Below, in pieces: positions 1 through 8,723 of a DNA stretch of 36,620 nt (position 1 is its first letter; each line of letters starts with the position of its first letter). The stretch lies in the NCBI RefSeq assembly GCF_009649685.1, contig NZ_WJPK01000007.1, positions 1 to 36,620 on the forward strand, given 5' to 3'. The translations under genes were made by a program, and so were the position numbers. The stretch comes from Flavobacteriaceae bacterium EG-1 (GTDB taxonomy: Bacteria; Bacteroidota; Bacteroidia; Flavobacteriales; Flavobacteriaceae). Under the pieces are notes generated by a model that saw only the letters and a program-made list of their open reading frames with translations, ran no database searches and was not told where the DNA came from.

Positions 1-303
1 GGTGTCAATACGAATAATTGCCGTACCTCCCATAACTTTAGTGAGAGCATAGCGCATGTCTGTTATTTTTAGCTCAGAAGGTGAAGAGGAACGATTCACT
101 TTTGAGGTAGTTTCTGCAACAGTGTCTTCAAAAGAATAGCCCATAAAACTAGATAGTGCAATACCACCTAGCGCAGTTTTTTTTAAAAAATCACGTCTTT
201 TGTCTCCAGTTTTTGGATTGTTTATTTCTGCCTTTCGTTTTGCAGCATATTCTTGCTCTTCTTTTTTGTTTTGCGCTATAAGTCGCTTTAGATTGTTTTT
301 CAT
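1..303 (-). CDS. Tat-exported mandelate racemase/muconate lactonizing-type enzyme, 5' part
   Basis: An open frame reads leftwards from the ATG at 303-301 to the window edge (101 codons, no stop), so only the N-terminus is present. A charged N-region is followed by KRRDFLKKTALGG at about residues 34-46, a twin-arginine signal with a hydrophobic stretch after it, so export by the Tat system is expected. The mature part begins with SELKITDMRYAL and ends at GGTAIIRIDT, which resembles the N-terminal capping domain of enolase-superfamily enzymes (mandelate racemase/muconate lactonizing family, sugar-acid dehydratases). No catalytic residues fall inside the window, so the substrate cannot be named. 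It lies downstream of the polysaccharide operon on the same strand, about 208 bp from it and with a hairpin in between, so it is probably a separate transcription unit. The Tat signal is secure; the family is a likely call. Confidence 0.75.
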   Translation of the reverse strand, partial: MKNNLKRLIAQNKKEEQEYAAKRKAEINNPKTGDKRRDFLKKTALGGIALSSFMGYSFEDTVAETTSKVNRSSSPSELKITDMRYALTKVMGGTAIIRIDT

Positions 304-432
304 TTTAGTTGGTTTGTTAAGTAAATAAGCTAGCTCCAAATTGATTTTATTCAATGGGCATTTAAGATAATAAGAAATAATATTAGTTGAATTCTAAAGA
401 CAATAAATTTTTAAAAGAAATAGACAAATAGC

Positions 433-469
433 AAAATGTAGCAATGCGAAGGAATGCATTCTACAATTT
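433..469 (-). terminator. Hairpin, candidate terminator of the polysaccharide operon
   Basis: TGTAG (437-441) plus AATGC (443-447) pair with GCATT (456-460) and CTACA (461-465) across an 8-nt loop, with one bulged base. Beyond a mismatch the stem is extended by AAA/TTT. Read leftwards, the direction of the operon, the stem is followed by TTTTGCTATTTG, a moderately U-rich tail. It lies between the stop of the WecG-like gene and the start of the Tat-exported enzyme. The fold is seen in the sequence; termination is inferred. Confidence 0.4.
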
Positions 470-511
470 TAATAAGAAAAGTATACTAGAAAAGTAATTC
501 GGAATTTTGTT

Positions 512-1246
512 TTAGAAGTTTCTTTTAAAAAATGCCTTAATTAAATATTTAAGAAAAACCACACCGTAATAAATATATCGTTTCCACATTCGCTTAGGCT
601 CTTTAATTAATCGCCCTAACCATTCAAGTCCTAAATTAACCCATACTTTATTAGGCCTTTTTAAAGTACCAGCATAAAAATCAAATACAGCACCAATGGA
701 GCAAATAATAGTAGTGTCTAACTCATTTTTATGTGCAAATGACCATTTTTCTTGTTTAGGTGCTGTCATACCAACAAATAATACATCAGGCTTAAAATCA
801 TTTACCGCAGCAATCATCTTAGCATTATCTTCTGCAGAAAATTTATTTTTATAAGGTGGCGAATAAAAGCCAGTTCTAATATTTGGATAATCTTTAGAAA
901 TACGGCTTTGAATTAAGGATAGGGTTTTTTCAGAAGAACCCAAATAAAAGCAAGAACCTTGGTTGTTATTTAATTTTTTTAATAAAAAATCGTGTAGATC
1001 CGCACCAGCTATTTTTTTAATCTTTTTGCCATAAAGCAATTTGGCTGCTACCACAATGCCAATGCCATCGGGTAGTAAAATTTCACTTTGTTCTAAAGCT
1101 TTTTTAAATTCAAGGTCTTCTTCTGCAATGCAATAAGAATACTGATTGATAGTACTAACAAGTGTTTTTTGTTGTGAAAAAGCTTCAGCCAATTCTCCAT
1201 TAAAAACCTGATAACCTAAACACTCTGTATGTAGTTTTTTATGCAT
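512..1246 (-). CDS. WecG/TagA/CpsF family glycosyltransferase
   Basis: A 244-residue protein, the usual length for this family (GT26), which transfers an N-acetylmannosamine-type or related sugar to a lipid-linked acceptor at the cytoplasmic face of the membrane. The diagnostic stretch LLPDGIGIVVAAK, with the family's conserved Asp, is followed by the IAGADLHDFLL block at about residues 80-90. FYLGSS, then DVLFVGMTAPKQEKW and ICSIGAVFDFYAG follow in the expected order. The C-terminus is basic (KEPKRMWKRY), which in this family contacts the membrane. It is the last gene of the polysaccharide operon, 19 bp after the formyltransferase-like/propeller gene. No UDP-GlcNAc 2-epimerase or dehydrogenase gene accompanies it here, so the donor sugar is unknown. 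The family assignment is very secure. Confidence 0.93.
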   Translation of the reverse strand: MHKKLHTECLGYQVFNGELAEAFSQQKTLVSTINQYSYCIAEEDLEFKKALEQSEILLPDGIGIVVAAKLLYGKKIKKIAGADLHDFLLKKLNNNQGSCFYLGSSEKTLSLIQSRISKDYPNIRTGFYSPPYKNKFSAEDNAKMIAAVNDFKPDVLFVGMTAPKQEKWSFAHKNELDTTIICSIGAVFDFYAGTLKRPNKVWVNLGLEWLGRLIKEPKRMWKRYIYYGVVFLKYLIKAFFKRNF

Positions 1247-1265
1247 TTTAAATTAGTTAAATAAT

Positions 1266-2870
1266 CTAATGTCTTGTATAAGCAACATCTATTACAAATC
1301 GATCATCGGCTTGATGAAGATGATGTATAGACATGAGTCCTTTATGAAAATCGGGTTCAACTGTTCTCACAGTTTCTTCTACGTATTCATCAAGGTTTAA
1401 TTTTTTTATTTTATTGATATTTAAAGCACGACCATAAACACCATGATCATTGCATTGTGATGGTCTAAAATTTTCATTTTCATATTTAAAAATTGCACCT
1501 CCATTTCTAGCAATGCGAGAATCTATTAGAACTGGATTTTGACGATGTGGTGTCAATTTTTTTAATAACTCGGTAGATTCTACTTTGTATATATGTAATT
1601 CGTTTTCTAATGGAACGTTAGTTGTCGCTCCTTTATTAAGAAAAAGCCATTTGTTACCGTGTTCATCATCATGAAAAAAAGCATCAGCCACAAGTTCTCC
1701 CTCAAAAGCTGAAGAATGTAGTTCCCATTTTTTAGGAAAATTTAAACATTTATAGATGTCTAGTCTTTTGTTTTCTGAACTCTCAGGCATTAAGAAAATT
1801 TCTCCATTTTGTTCAAAAATATATGGGTATGATAAATGATAGTCTAAATCTAAAACATCAATAACATCAATAATTTTATTGTCTTTTAATTTGCCACATG
1901 AAATTTTGCCTCTTTTAGTAGTGTATGGATAATTCTCGAAAAAGACGTAGGTATCGTCTTTATATTCAAACAAAAAGGGATCTGCCCAAAATTCATTTTT
2001 AGGTAAATCGATAGGCTTTAAAGTAGCTAATATTACTTCATTAAATAACCCTTTAGCAATAAACAAGGTGAAACATTGATAGCGCCATTTAAGAGTTTTT
2101 GTAGTAATGCGCTCAAAGATTTTGGAAATTACTTTAAAATAGAATCTTGCTGAATAATTAATTACTTGAAGTAAACTCGGTTCTTCCAGTGTATTTGCTG
2201 TACTGTCTGATGTTAAAGTAAAGTGTTGTTCTTCAAAAGAGTTGGGTTTTAAATTCTTAATCAAAAGTGCAACAGAAGATTCTAAAATCAAATCTGTAGT
2301 TTTTACTAAAGACCAATGTTTATTAAAATGTGCCTGGTCTATACAAACTTGTTCTGCATGCTGACTTATTTTGTGCTGTAATAAAACATTAACTGTTGCT
2401 TCTTTTTTTACGATTTCCCAAAAACCAATAGGGCTATTAGAATTTATATGTTTGGCATTATGCTTTAAAGTGTAGATGCCGTGTTTTGCATGTGATAAAA
2501 GTTGGTGTGGGTTGAAATTTATATCGAATTGTAGAATTAAATCTAGGTTTAGTTTTTCAATACTTTGAATGTTATTAGTGGTTAATTCAAATTTATCGAT
2601 GTTTTTTAATTCCGATTCTAATTGTAATAAATTAACTGTTCCTGGTTTTTTGAAGAAAAATTTTCTTTCTATTAACCATTGTGTCTTTAGAAGTAGTTTA
2701 CTAAATATATTGTTTGGAAGTACTAGTTCTGGGATGTTCTTTTTTGCAGATTTTGATTGAATAATAAGTGCAGAAAATGTATGTTCTGGCGTGTCGAGAA
2801 TATGTTTAAGTATTCGTAACTGCCAGTTGGCTAGATTGTTAATGTTATTAGTTAGCACTGCAATTTTCAT
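1266..2870 (-). CDS. Formyltransferase-like domain fused to GINT1_N-type beta-propeller; probable glycan-modifying enzyme
   Basis: A 534-residue two-part protein. Residues 1 to about 215 follow the fold pattern of methionyl-tRNA/sugar formyltransferases: LDLILQFD, then KHGIYTLKHN, then SPIGFWEIVKK. The catalytic Asn-x-His and SLLP elements of true formyltransferases are not evident. From about residue 293 there is a five-bladed-propeller pattern like the N-terminal domain of plant glucosamine inositolphosphorylceramide transferase: FWADPFLFEYKDDTYVFFEN, HLSYPYIFEQNGEIFLMPES and a later SRIARNGGAIF...RPSQ blade. Bacterial proteins with this combination occur in polysaccharide clusters, but I know of no assigned reaction. 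The start overlaps the stop of the upstream glycosyltransferase by 4 bp (ATGA), implying coupled translation. No signal peptide or membrane segment is seen, so it is probably cytoplasmic. The domain call is fairly firm; the function is open. Confidence 0.75.
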   Translation of the reverse strand: MKIAVLTNNINNLANWQLRILKHILDTPEHTFSALIIQSKSAKKNIPELVLPNNIFSKLLLKTQWLIERKFFFKKPGTVNLLQLESELKNIDKFELTTNNIQSIEKLNLDLILQFDINFNPHQLLSHAKHGIYTLKHNAKHINSNSPIGFWEIVKKEATVNVLLQHKISQHAEQVCIDQAHFNKHWSLVKTTDLILESSVALLIKNLKPNSFEEQHFTLTSDSTANTLEEPSLLQVINYSARFYFKVISKIFERITTKTLKWRYQCFTLFIAKGLFNEVILATLKPIDLPKNEFWADPFLFEYKDDTYVFFENYPYTTKRGKISCGKLKDNKIIDVIDVLDLDYHLSYPYIFEQNGEIFLMPESSENKRLDIYKCLNFPKKWELHSSAFEGELVADAFFHDDEHGNKWLFLNKGATTNVPLENELHIYKVESTELLKKLTPHRQNPVLIDSRIARNGGAIFKYENENFRPSQCNDHGVYGRALNINKIKKLNLDEYVEETVRTVEPDFHKGLMSIHHLHQADDRFVIDVAYTRH

Positions 2871-3973
2871 AAACCCGTATTGGTTTTATTTATATCGTTT
2901 AGAATAGAAATAATTCTTTTTTCAAATGTTTGAAACGTAAATGATGCTTTATAAATTCTGTTGCCTTCATTGCCCATAGTCTTAATTAGCTCAGGATTTT
3001 TAATGAATTTCTCCATAGTAACAGCTAATTCTTCTGCATTTTTCTTTTGAATTAAAAACCCTGATTTTCCTTCTGTAACAATTTCTGGAATGGCACCTTC
3101 TTTTGATGCAATTATTGCTAAATTATTTTGCATGGCTTCTAATAATACAAGTGGAAAACAATCTTCATGAGTAGGATGTATAAAAACATCTGCTTGCGCT
3201 AAGAATGGATTTTTATCTACTCCGTATTTTTTGCCATGAGCAACAACGTAATTGGTTAATTTATAAGATTCTACTTTGTTGCTGAATTTACTTTCATCTA
3301 TATCAGACCAATTTCCAACAAAATTACATTTGAATTTTAAGTTTTTGTTTTTTAAAAGATTACATGCTTTTAAAAGCGTTAAAACACCCTTAGCTTCCAT
3401 CATGTTTGAAAGAAATAGAAAATTTATTCTTTCATCTGCGACTTTATTATTGCTAGTAGAATTAATATCTGGAATACCATTTGCGCAATAATATACATCT
3501 GCACTTTTTACATAATCTGAAATATCTTCATATAATGAAGGAGACAATAGTATTGTTTTGGTTTTTCTAAAAACAAAGCGATAACAAAACTTCTTAAGCC
3601 AAGTATTGCTATTTGCTCTAACCCCTTTGTTATGGAAGTGATAAACTATTTTTTTGCGAAATAACTTAAGTAAAAGAACAACAAAGAAATCTTTGTAAAA
3701 ACCAGGTCCTTTAGCCGTTAAAGTCATATAGCAAATGTCATAGTTGGTTTTAATAAGTGCTTTAAATATGTTTTTTTGAATTTTTATTAATGCACTTATT
3801 TTGTTATGACCTCGCTTGCCTATGTCTTCTAAATTAAATGAGGTGGCGAGATTTATATAATTTGTATTAAAACTAGAATTTATGAGCGAGCTATTCATCA
3901 TGCGTTTACTAACCATCGATGCACCATGTACAGGAGGTGGTAAGTGTAATATGAATAGTATTTTTGGTTGCAT
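2867..3973 (-). CDS. Glycosyltransferase family 4
   Basis: A 368-residue GT-B glycosyltransferase. The N-terminal Rossmann half opens with KILFILHLPPPVHGASMVS, whose glycine-containing loop sits near the acceptor or donor phosphate. The C-terminal half has the retaining-GT4 signature HEDCFPLVLLEAMQNN followed by AIIASKEGAIPEIV and SGFLI, covering the EX7E nucleotide-sugar-binding motif. It should add one sugar to the growing lipid-linked repeat unit in the cytoplasm; donor and linkage cannot be read from the sequence. It is coupled to the next gene by an ATGA overlap and lies 25 bp after the upstream glycosyltransferase. Confidence 0.9.
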   Translation of the reverse strand: MQPKILFILHLPPPVHGASMVSKRMMNSSLINSSFNTNYINLATSFNLEDIGKRGHNKISALIKIQKNIFKALIKTNYDICYMTLTAKGPGFYKDFFVVLLLKLFRKKIVYHFHNKGVRANSNTWLKKFCYRFVFRKTKTILLSPSLYEDISDYVKSADVYYCANGIPDINSTSNNKVADERINFLFLSNMMEAKGVLTLLKACNLLKNKNLKFKCNFVGNWSDIDESKFSNKVESYKLTNYVVAHGKKYGVDKNPFLAQADVFIHPTHEDCFPLVLLEAMQNNLAIIASKEGAIPEIVTEGKSGFLIQKKNAEELAVTMEKFIKNPELIKTMGNEGNRIYKASFTFQTFEKRIISILNDINKTNTGL

Positions 3974-3998
3974 CTCTAGATTTTGTATTTAGTAATAA

Positions 3999-5090
3999 TT
4001 ATTTTTTATTCGCTACATAAGCTATAGCATCAATAATTCCCTGAGCCGCATTATCAAAATTTAATTCTTGAACTTTGTTTCTTGCATTTTCGTTTAATTC
4101 GTTCCAAAAATTCTCATTGTTTAAGATTTCAAATGTTTTTTGCACCCATTTATTTGTGTCAATATCTATTGCAAAACCATTATGTTTATCAATTAAGAGG
4201 TCATCAACAACTCCTGCAAATGGCGTGGTGATTACTGGAGTGCCACTTGCCATAGCTTCATTAACTACAACTCCCCAGGGATCCATTCTTGTGGTGAACA
4301 AAAATAATTTTGCGTCTGAATAATATTTAGGTAATTCTTCTTGAGAAATAAATCCAGGAAAATCATAATCAATATTATTTGCATCTAATTTTGAAAAGAG
4401 TTCTTCTTTTAAAGGTCCACTACCTAGAATTAAAACTTTAAATCCATCTATTTTTTGGGATAACTTAATAACTACATCAGCAAAGAATAAAGGAAGTTTA
4501 CGTTCGGTAAATTGACCCGAATACATAACATGGTACTTTCGGTTTTCGAATTTTTTCTCATTTTCAAATTTCGAATTATGTATGCACAATGCACTTTGAA
4601 AAATTTTATCTTTTGGAATACCGTATGCTTCAAAAAGTTTCATGCTGTTTTTACTAGCACCAACGAATACAGAAGATGTTTTAAATACTATTTTTCGTAC
4701 TAAAGTATGAACCCATGATAAATCTTTTTCCGACCCTAGCCAACCATCGGTCATAGGGATGAAGTTTTTGCGATAAAGTAGCGTGTATAACCATCCGTAT
4801 AAATGGGTAGGGTTAAAACCAGTTGCAATCACATTATCTGGTTTGTATTTTTTTAATACTTTAAAAACTTCAGGGTTATTGTGTACATAGTTAAATCCAT
4901 CTTTTTTTAGTCGAACATTTTCTTTTAAGAAAGTGTGTTTGAACTGTAGTTCATTAATGTTCCATTTTCTATTTGATTCAGTATTCGCACAGAAAATAAC
5001 CATAAAATCTTCCCCAAAACGTTTGTTGAGTATCTCATACATTGGCAATCGATAAGGTGCCGGAATATTTATGATTAATGCAGTTCTCAT
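3999..5090 (-). CDS. Glycosyltransferase family 4
   Basis: A 363-residue GT-B protein. It begins MRTALIINIPAPYRLPMYE, a typical GT4 opening in which APYR contacts the acceptor side. The C-terminal domain contains YHVMYSGQFTERKLP (start of the donor-binding half, about residue 185), VLILGSGPL and the signature DPWGVVVNEAMASGTPVITT with the EX7E-type acidic pair, then HNGFAID. It is predicted to act in the cytoplasm on the undecaprenyl-linked oligosaccharide. It sits 25 bp or so from both neighbours in the operon, with no membrane segment or signal peptide. The sugar specificity is unknown. Confidence 0.9.
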   Translation of the reverse strand: MRTALIINIPAPYRLPMYEILNKRFGEDFMVIFCANTESNRKWNINELQFKHTFLKENVRLKKDGFNYVHNNPEVFKVLKKYKPDNVIATGFNPTHLYGWLYTLLYRKNFIPMTDGWLGSEKDLSWVHTLVRKIVFKTSSVFVGASKNSMKLFEAYGIPKDKIFQSALCIHNSKFENEKKFENRKYHVMYSGQFTERKLPLFFADVVIKLSQKIDGFKVLILGSGPLKEELFSKLDANNIDYDFPGFISQEELPKYYSDAKLFLFTTRMDPWGVVVNEAMASGTPVITTPFAGVVDDLLIDKHNGFAIDIDTNKWVQKTFEILNNENFWNELNENARNKVQELNFDNAAQGIIDAIAYVANKK

Positions 5091-5116
5091 TGGTGGTTAT
5101 TCTAATATATTTTTAA

Positions 5117-6028
5117 CTATGAATATTCATTGTATCTTAAATTTAGCATACCAGATAAAGCTCCCAAACTATCTGAAATAGCTAAAATGCCCCAAAATCT
5201 ATTTTTAAAAGGAATAAGCGTAAATGGCAGAGCTACAATTCCTGTTAGTAAATAAAACAAGCTTACCGCAACTTTCTTTATTAATTGTTGAAAATTGTTT
5301 TGCAGTTTTAACATGTAGGTATATGTTGAAGCACTTCTAAAAGTTCTTTTAATTAACCATGATAAATTAGCTCTAGAATTTGGTATGGTTTCGTAAACGA
5401 TTGCTTTTTTAGACCAATAATTTTTCGCTTTTTTTTTCATGGCCTGAATACCGAAATACGAATCTTCTCCACCTGTAATGTTAAAGCGTTCATCAAATGA
5501 TAAATTGTTGTTTATTACGAACTTAGTTTTTAGTAGCACATTATTACTTTCGAAATCAGATATTTCTTGATTGTGATTGAAGTCTAAATAATTAAAATGT
5601 TGTGATATGCTATCTTTTATTTTACTCTCAAAAACAGGTATGTTCGGACCCTGAACAATGTCGGCATCATTTTTTTCTGCTAAACTTACTAATTCATTTA
5701 ACCAGTCTTTTGTCACATATTCGTCATCATCTACAAAAACTATATATTTTGGGTTCAAATTATAAGCTTGTTTAAGAATTTCATTTCTAACATTAGATAA
5801 GCCTTTAATAGCATAGCTATGGTATATGAAATTGAAGTTTTTAGGGCAGTTATTTATTAAATCATTCGCAATTTTTTCTGCAGTTTTATCAATATCATTG
5901 TCAACAACCAAAATGTCAATTTTGCTGATAATTAAACTATCAAAATTAGATAGGTATATGCTGCGTACTAATTTCGCCAACATATCTGGTCTTTTATAAG
6001 TTGGTATACCTATTACTATATGATGCAT
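5117..6028 (-). CDS. Glycosyltransferase family 2, membrane-associated
   Basis: A 303-residue GT-A fold enzyme, the inverting type that uses a divalent metal. It opens with IVIGIPTYKRPDMLAKLVRS. IDILVVDNDID follows at about residues 42-52, and the metal-binding acidic cluster FVDDDE at about 98-103 stands for the DXD motif. NITGGEDSYFGIQ at about 183-195 supplies the ED acceptor/base motif. The last 60 residues contain hydrophobic stretches (around SLFYLLTGIVALPFTL and FWGILAI), so the C-terminus is probably in or on the inner membrane. It belongs to the polysaccharide operon. Donor and acceptor cannot be inferred. Confidence 0.9.
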   Translation of the reverse strand: MHHIVIGIPTYKRPDMLAKLVRSIYLSNFDSLIISKIDILVVDNDIDKTAEKIANDLINNCPKNFNFIYHSYAIKGLSNVRNEILKQAYNLNPKYIVFVDDDEYVTKDWLNELVSLAEKNDADIVQGPNIPVFESKIKDSISQHFNYLDFNHNQEISDFESNNVLLKTKFVINNNLSFDERFNITGGEDSYFGIQAMKKKAKNYWSKKAIVYETIPNSRANLSWLIKRTFRSASTYTYMLKLQNNFQQLIKKVAVSLFYLLTGIVALPFTLIPFKNRFWGILAISDSLGALSGMLNLRYNEYS

Positions 6029-6074
6029 ATATTTTTTTTAAATCGGCAAAATGAATAAAAACTGTGTGTTGTTA

Positions 6075-7391
6075 TTATTTTGGAATAACACTTTCAATGC
6101 AATTTTTAAATTCATTGGCTACAATATCGGTATTGTGGCGCGTTTCTGCTAGATTTCTAGCTGTATGGGCAATTTTCTCTCGTAACGGTTTGTTTTTCAC
6201 TAATTCTTTAATTTCTATGGCTAGTTTTTTTGTGTTATTTTCGGTTACTACAGCTGCCCATTTGTTCTTTTTTGCATATTGTACTAAGGCGGTGTCCTCT
6301 GGGGCAAAAATGATTATGGGAGTGCCACTTGCCATGTATTCAGACGCTTTAGTGGGCATAGAATATTTGATAAAAGCAAGTCCGTCTGGGTCAAAATCAT
6401 ATGGTAAAATCATGAAATCTGCAGAGCCAAAAACTTTGGGGAGGTCTTTATACGATACAAAATGTTGATGTTTAGTGCATTTATAGTTTTTAAGCCAATC
6501 AGGTGCCTCTTGTGCTTGAATTAGAAATTTTATCGACATATTTAGTTCTTTATTTACTATGTCTATAGCACTGGCAATGGTCATTAATGAGTTGTCTATC
6601 CCTAATCCAATTCTACCTGCATACATAATAGTAGGGCTTTGATCTATGTCATATGTATTTCTTTGTCCAGTTTTCCAGAAATTTATGTCAATTGGGTTGT
6701 GAAAAGTGATAAATTCTTTATCATACCTTTTAAAATATTCTTCACCCATATAATCACTAATACTCATTACAAGTTCAGAATGATTTAATAAGTCTTTAAA
6801 TTCACTATCAATTTTATTTCTCCAATATTTTATCATAAAGGTTTTACTTCCTGCTAACGTAAGCCAATCGTCCATTTTATGAAATACCATTGGTTTTTTT
6901 AAAAACTCTTGTACCGCAATACAAAACAAAATTTCTTCTCGCGATGAACTTTGTGCATAAATTACATCTGGATTAAATTCTAAAAGCCAATTGCAGAATT
7001 TAGGTGATAACTGTGTTTTTGAAACAAAATGTGAAAGCCCAGAAAAATGAAAAATTGGTGAGATATATTTTTCTATGAAATTTGATCTATTCTTAGAATC
7101 AAATTCTTCCGGAATAACCTTGTCTTTCGATTGTTTAGAGAAACTTACTTCACCACTTTCATATTTACGACCAAATAAGTTAAGTGGAAATATCCATTTT
7201 CTTTCTTCGGAACCTAATTGATAATATTTATAGCATCTTTCTGTCGCAATATCACCAGTTAAAAGATAACCGGAACTGGCGACTGCAATTTGTTTCGCAT
7301 CCCATTTTGAAAATAGATTCGAAAGCGTTATACCTCCTCCTGTATCAGAAACGAAAGGTTGGTTTAATATTAAAATTTTAGGTGAGGGCAT
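6075..7391 (-). CDS. Glycosyltransferase family 4 (long form)
   Basis: A 438-residue GT-B protein. The N-terminal half starts KILILNQPFVSDTGGGITLS, and its GGG loop matches the GT4 donor/acceptor loop. The C-terminal half starts near PTIMYAGRIGLGIDNSLMTI (about residue 250). It then shows the degenerate EX7E region PDGLAFIKYSMPTKASEY and MASGTPIIIFAP. It is longer than the neighbouring GT4 enzymes because of an insertion of roughly 60 residues in the N-terminal half. It is expected to be soluble and cytoplasmic and to add one residue of the repeat unit. It starts 10 bp after the polymerase gene stop, tightly within the operon. Confidence 0.85.
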   Translation of the reverse strand: MPSPKILILNQPFVSDTGGGITLSNLFSKWDAKQIAVASSGYLLTGDIATERCYKYYQLGSEERKWIFPLNLFGRKYESGEVSFSKQSKDKVIPEEFDSKNRSNFIEKYISPIFHFSGLSHFVSKTQLSPKFCNWLLEFNPDVIYAQSSSREEILFCIAVQEFLKKPMVFHKMDDWLTLAGSKTFMIKYWRNKIDSEFKDLLNHSELVMSISDYMGEEYFKRYDKEFITFHNPIDINFWKTGQRNTYDIDQSPTIMYAGRIGLGIDNSLMTIASAIDIVNKELNMSIKFLIQAQEAPDWLKNYKCTKHQHFVSYKDLPKVFGSADFMILPYDFDPDGLAFIKYSMPTKASEYMASGTPIIIFAPEDTALVQYAKKNKWAAVVTENNTKKLAIEIKELVKNKPLREKIAHTARNLAETRHNTDIVANEFKNCIESVIPK

Positions 7392-7401
7392 CTAATTAAT
7401 T

Positions 7402-8715
7402 TTAATTTAGCTGATGAGTATTGTCTTCTTCTATATCTGGTTCAATATGGTATTTAAAATAGTCCTTTAACGTATCTTCACTTAATTGAGTATACTTAGG
7501 TGAGTAACAAATTCCTATAGCAATCCAAACTAATAAATAATTCATACTAAAAGTAGTGACTGTAGAAGGGTATAGCGATACCATCCAAATTAAAATCCAG
7601 AAACCGGCTGCTTTTGAGAGTGAATTTTTTGAGAAAAATAAACCATTAATCATTGCCGGTATTGCAATTAATAATAATAAGCCTAAACTTATTACACCTC
7701 CTTTTAATATAATATTTAAATAATCAGTTTCAATACCATCTCTATAGCCTGAATAATCTCCAGAAGCATCTATGCCTGCAGGGGCAGCTACCATGCCGCG
7801 CATACCTCTACCTATGAGCCAGTCATCGGCTTCCATATCGGCATAATAGTAGAGTTCTACTTCGCTTCGGGTATCTTCCTCTAACCTTTCTTTTATTCTG
7901 TTTACAAATTCAATATTACTATTGCCAAAAGCTCCAATGCCTAGTATAGAGATTAATAAACCAGCAAATATTGCAAAGACTACCAGTATAGATTGTCTTT
8001 TATTGATATAGAGAAAAATAAGAAAGCCAAATATTAAAACTAATCCCAGAATAAAAATCAATCCCCTTCTTACTCGAAAACCCGCCAAAGCTAGGGCAAC
8101 GAATATAACGGCAACTGCCAAAAATTTAACATACTTAGAGTGGTAGTTATAAGTCATGATTAGAAATCCAGCGGGCAGTGCTAATATTTTAACTAATACT
8201 TCAAAAATATCTCTACCCATAACATTTTCACGATCAATTATGGGTGCGTGCATTAATACGAGTAAGGCAAGAAATAACAATCCTAATGCGGTAATTACTT
8301 TAAATACCAGTTTAAGGGTTCTTGGGTTTCTCGGTAGTAATATTATTAAAGGAGTTAAGTACAAAAATATACCGTTTAAGGGATTAAAAAGAATGTTTTT
8401 AATGCCTTCATAATCAAGCTCCATGCCTCTTAGGATAACAAAAAAATTCCAAAAAATGAGAATTGGAAATAATGTTGCTAGATATTTACTTTCAAATTTA
8501 AAAGCAATTAATAATAATGAAGAAATAAGAAATAAGCCAATTCCTGTAATTCTTAATAAATCGCAAATCATGTAATTAGGAGCTGGGTCAGCTGAAAGTG
8601 AAAAGCCTAAAGTGTAAATTAAAAAGCCAGCCCAAAAAATAGTAAGCAATTGTCTATGCTTAAGTAAATTTCTGGACTCTAGTAATTGGAGAAAGTTATT
8701 TTCTTCTTGTTCCAT
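7402..8715 (-). CDS. wzy: O-antigen/capsule polymerase (Wzy-like) membrane protein
   Basis: A 437-residue polytopic inner-membrane protein with about ten to twelve hydrophobic segments, beginning around residue 22 (LLTIFWAGFLIYTLGFSL). A large hydrophilic loop lies at about residues 265-335 and contains the DDWLIGRGMRGM and YRDGIETDYLN elements. Wzy polymerases and O-antigen ligases share this topology, with a big periplasmic loop carrying Arg/Gly-containing motifs such as this GRG. The role is to polymerise flipped repeat units on the periplasmic side. The locus also has a flippase and a Wzc-like protein but no second candidate, so polymerase is preferred over ligase. Sequence conservation in this family is low, so the call rests on topology and context. 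Confidence 0.8.
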   Translation of the reverse strand: MEQEENNFLQLLESRNLLKHRQLLTIFWAGFLIYTLGFSLSADPAPNYMICDLLRITGIGLFLISSLLLIAFKFESKYLATLFPILIFWNFFVILRGMELDYEGIKNILFNPLNGIFLYLTPLIILLPRNPRTLKLVFKVITALGLLFLALLVLMHAPIIDRENVMGRDIFEVLVKILALPAGFLIMTYNYHSKYVKFLAVAVIFVALALAGFRVRRGLIFILGLVLIFGFLIFLYINKRQSILVVFAIFAGLLISILGIGAFGNSNIEFVNRIKERLEEDTRSEVELYYYADMEADDWLIGRGMRGMVAAPAGIDASGDYSGYRDGIETDYLNIILKGGVISLGLLLLIAIPAMINGLFFSKNSLSKAAGFWILIWMVSLYPSTVTTFSMNYLLVWIAIGICYSPKYTQLSEDTLKDYFKYHIEPDIEEDNTHQLN

Positions 8716-8723
8716 TTATTAAT

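Noticed and set aside
6064-6468. Plus-strand frame of 134 codons with hydrophobic stretches
   Set aside because: Lies wholly within the glycosyltransferase gene on the other strand and has no recognisable family.
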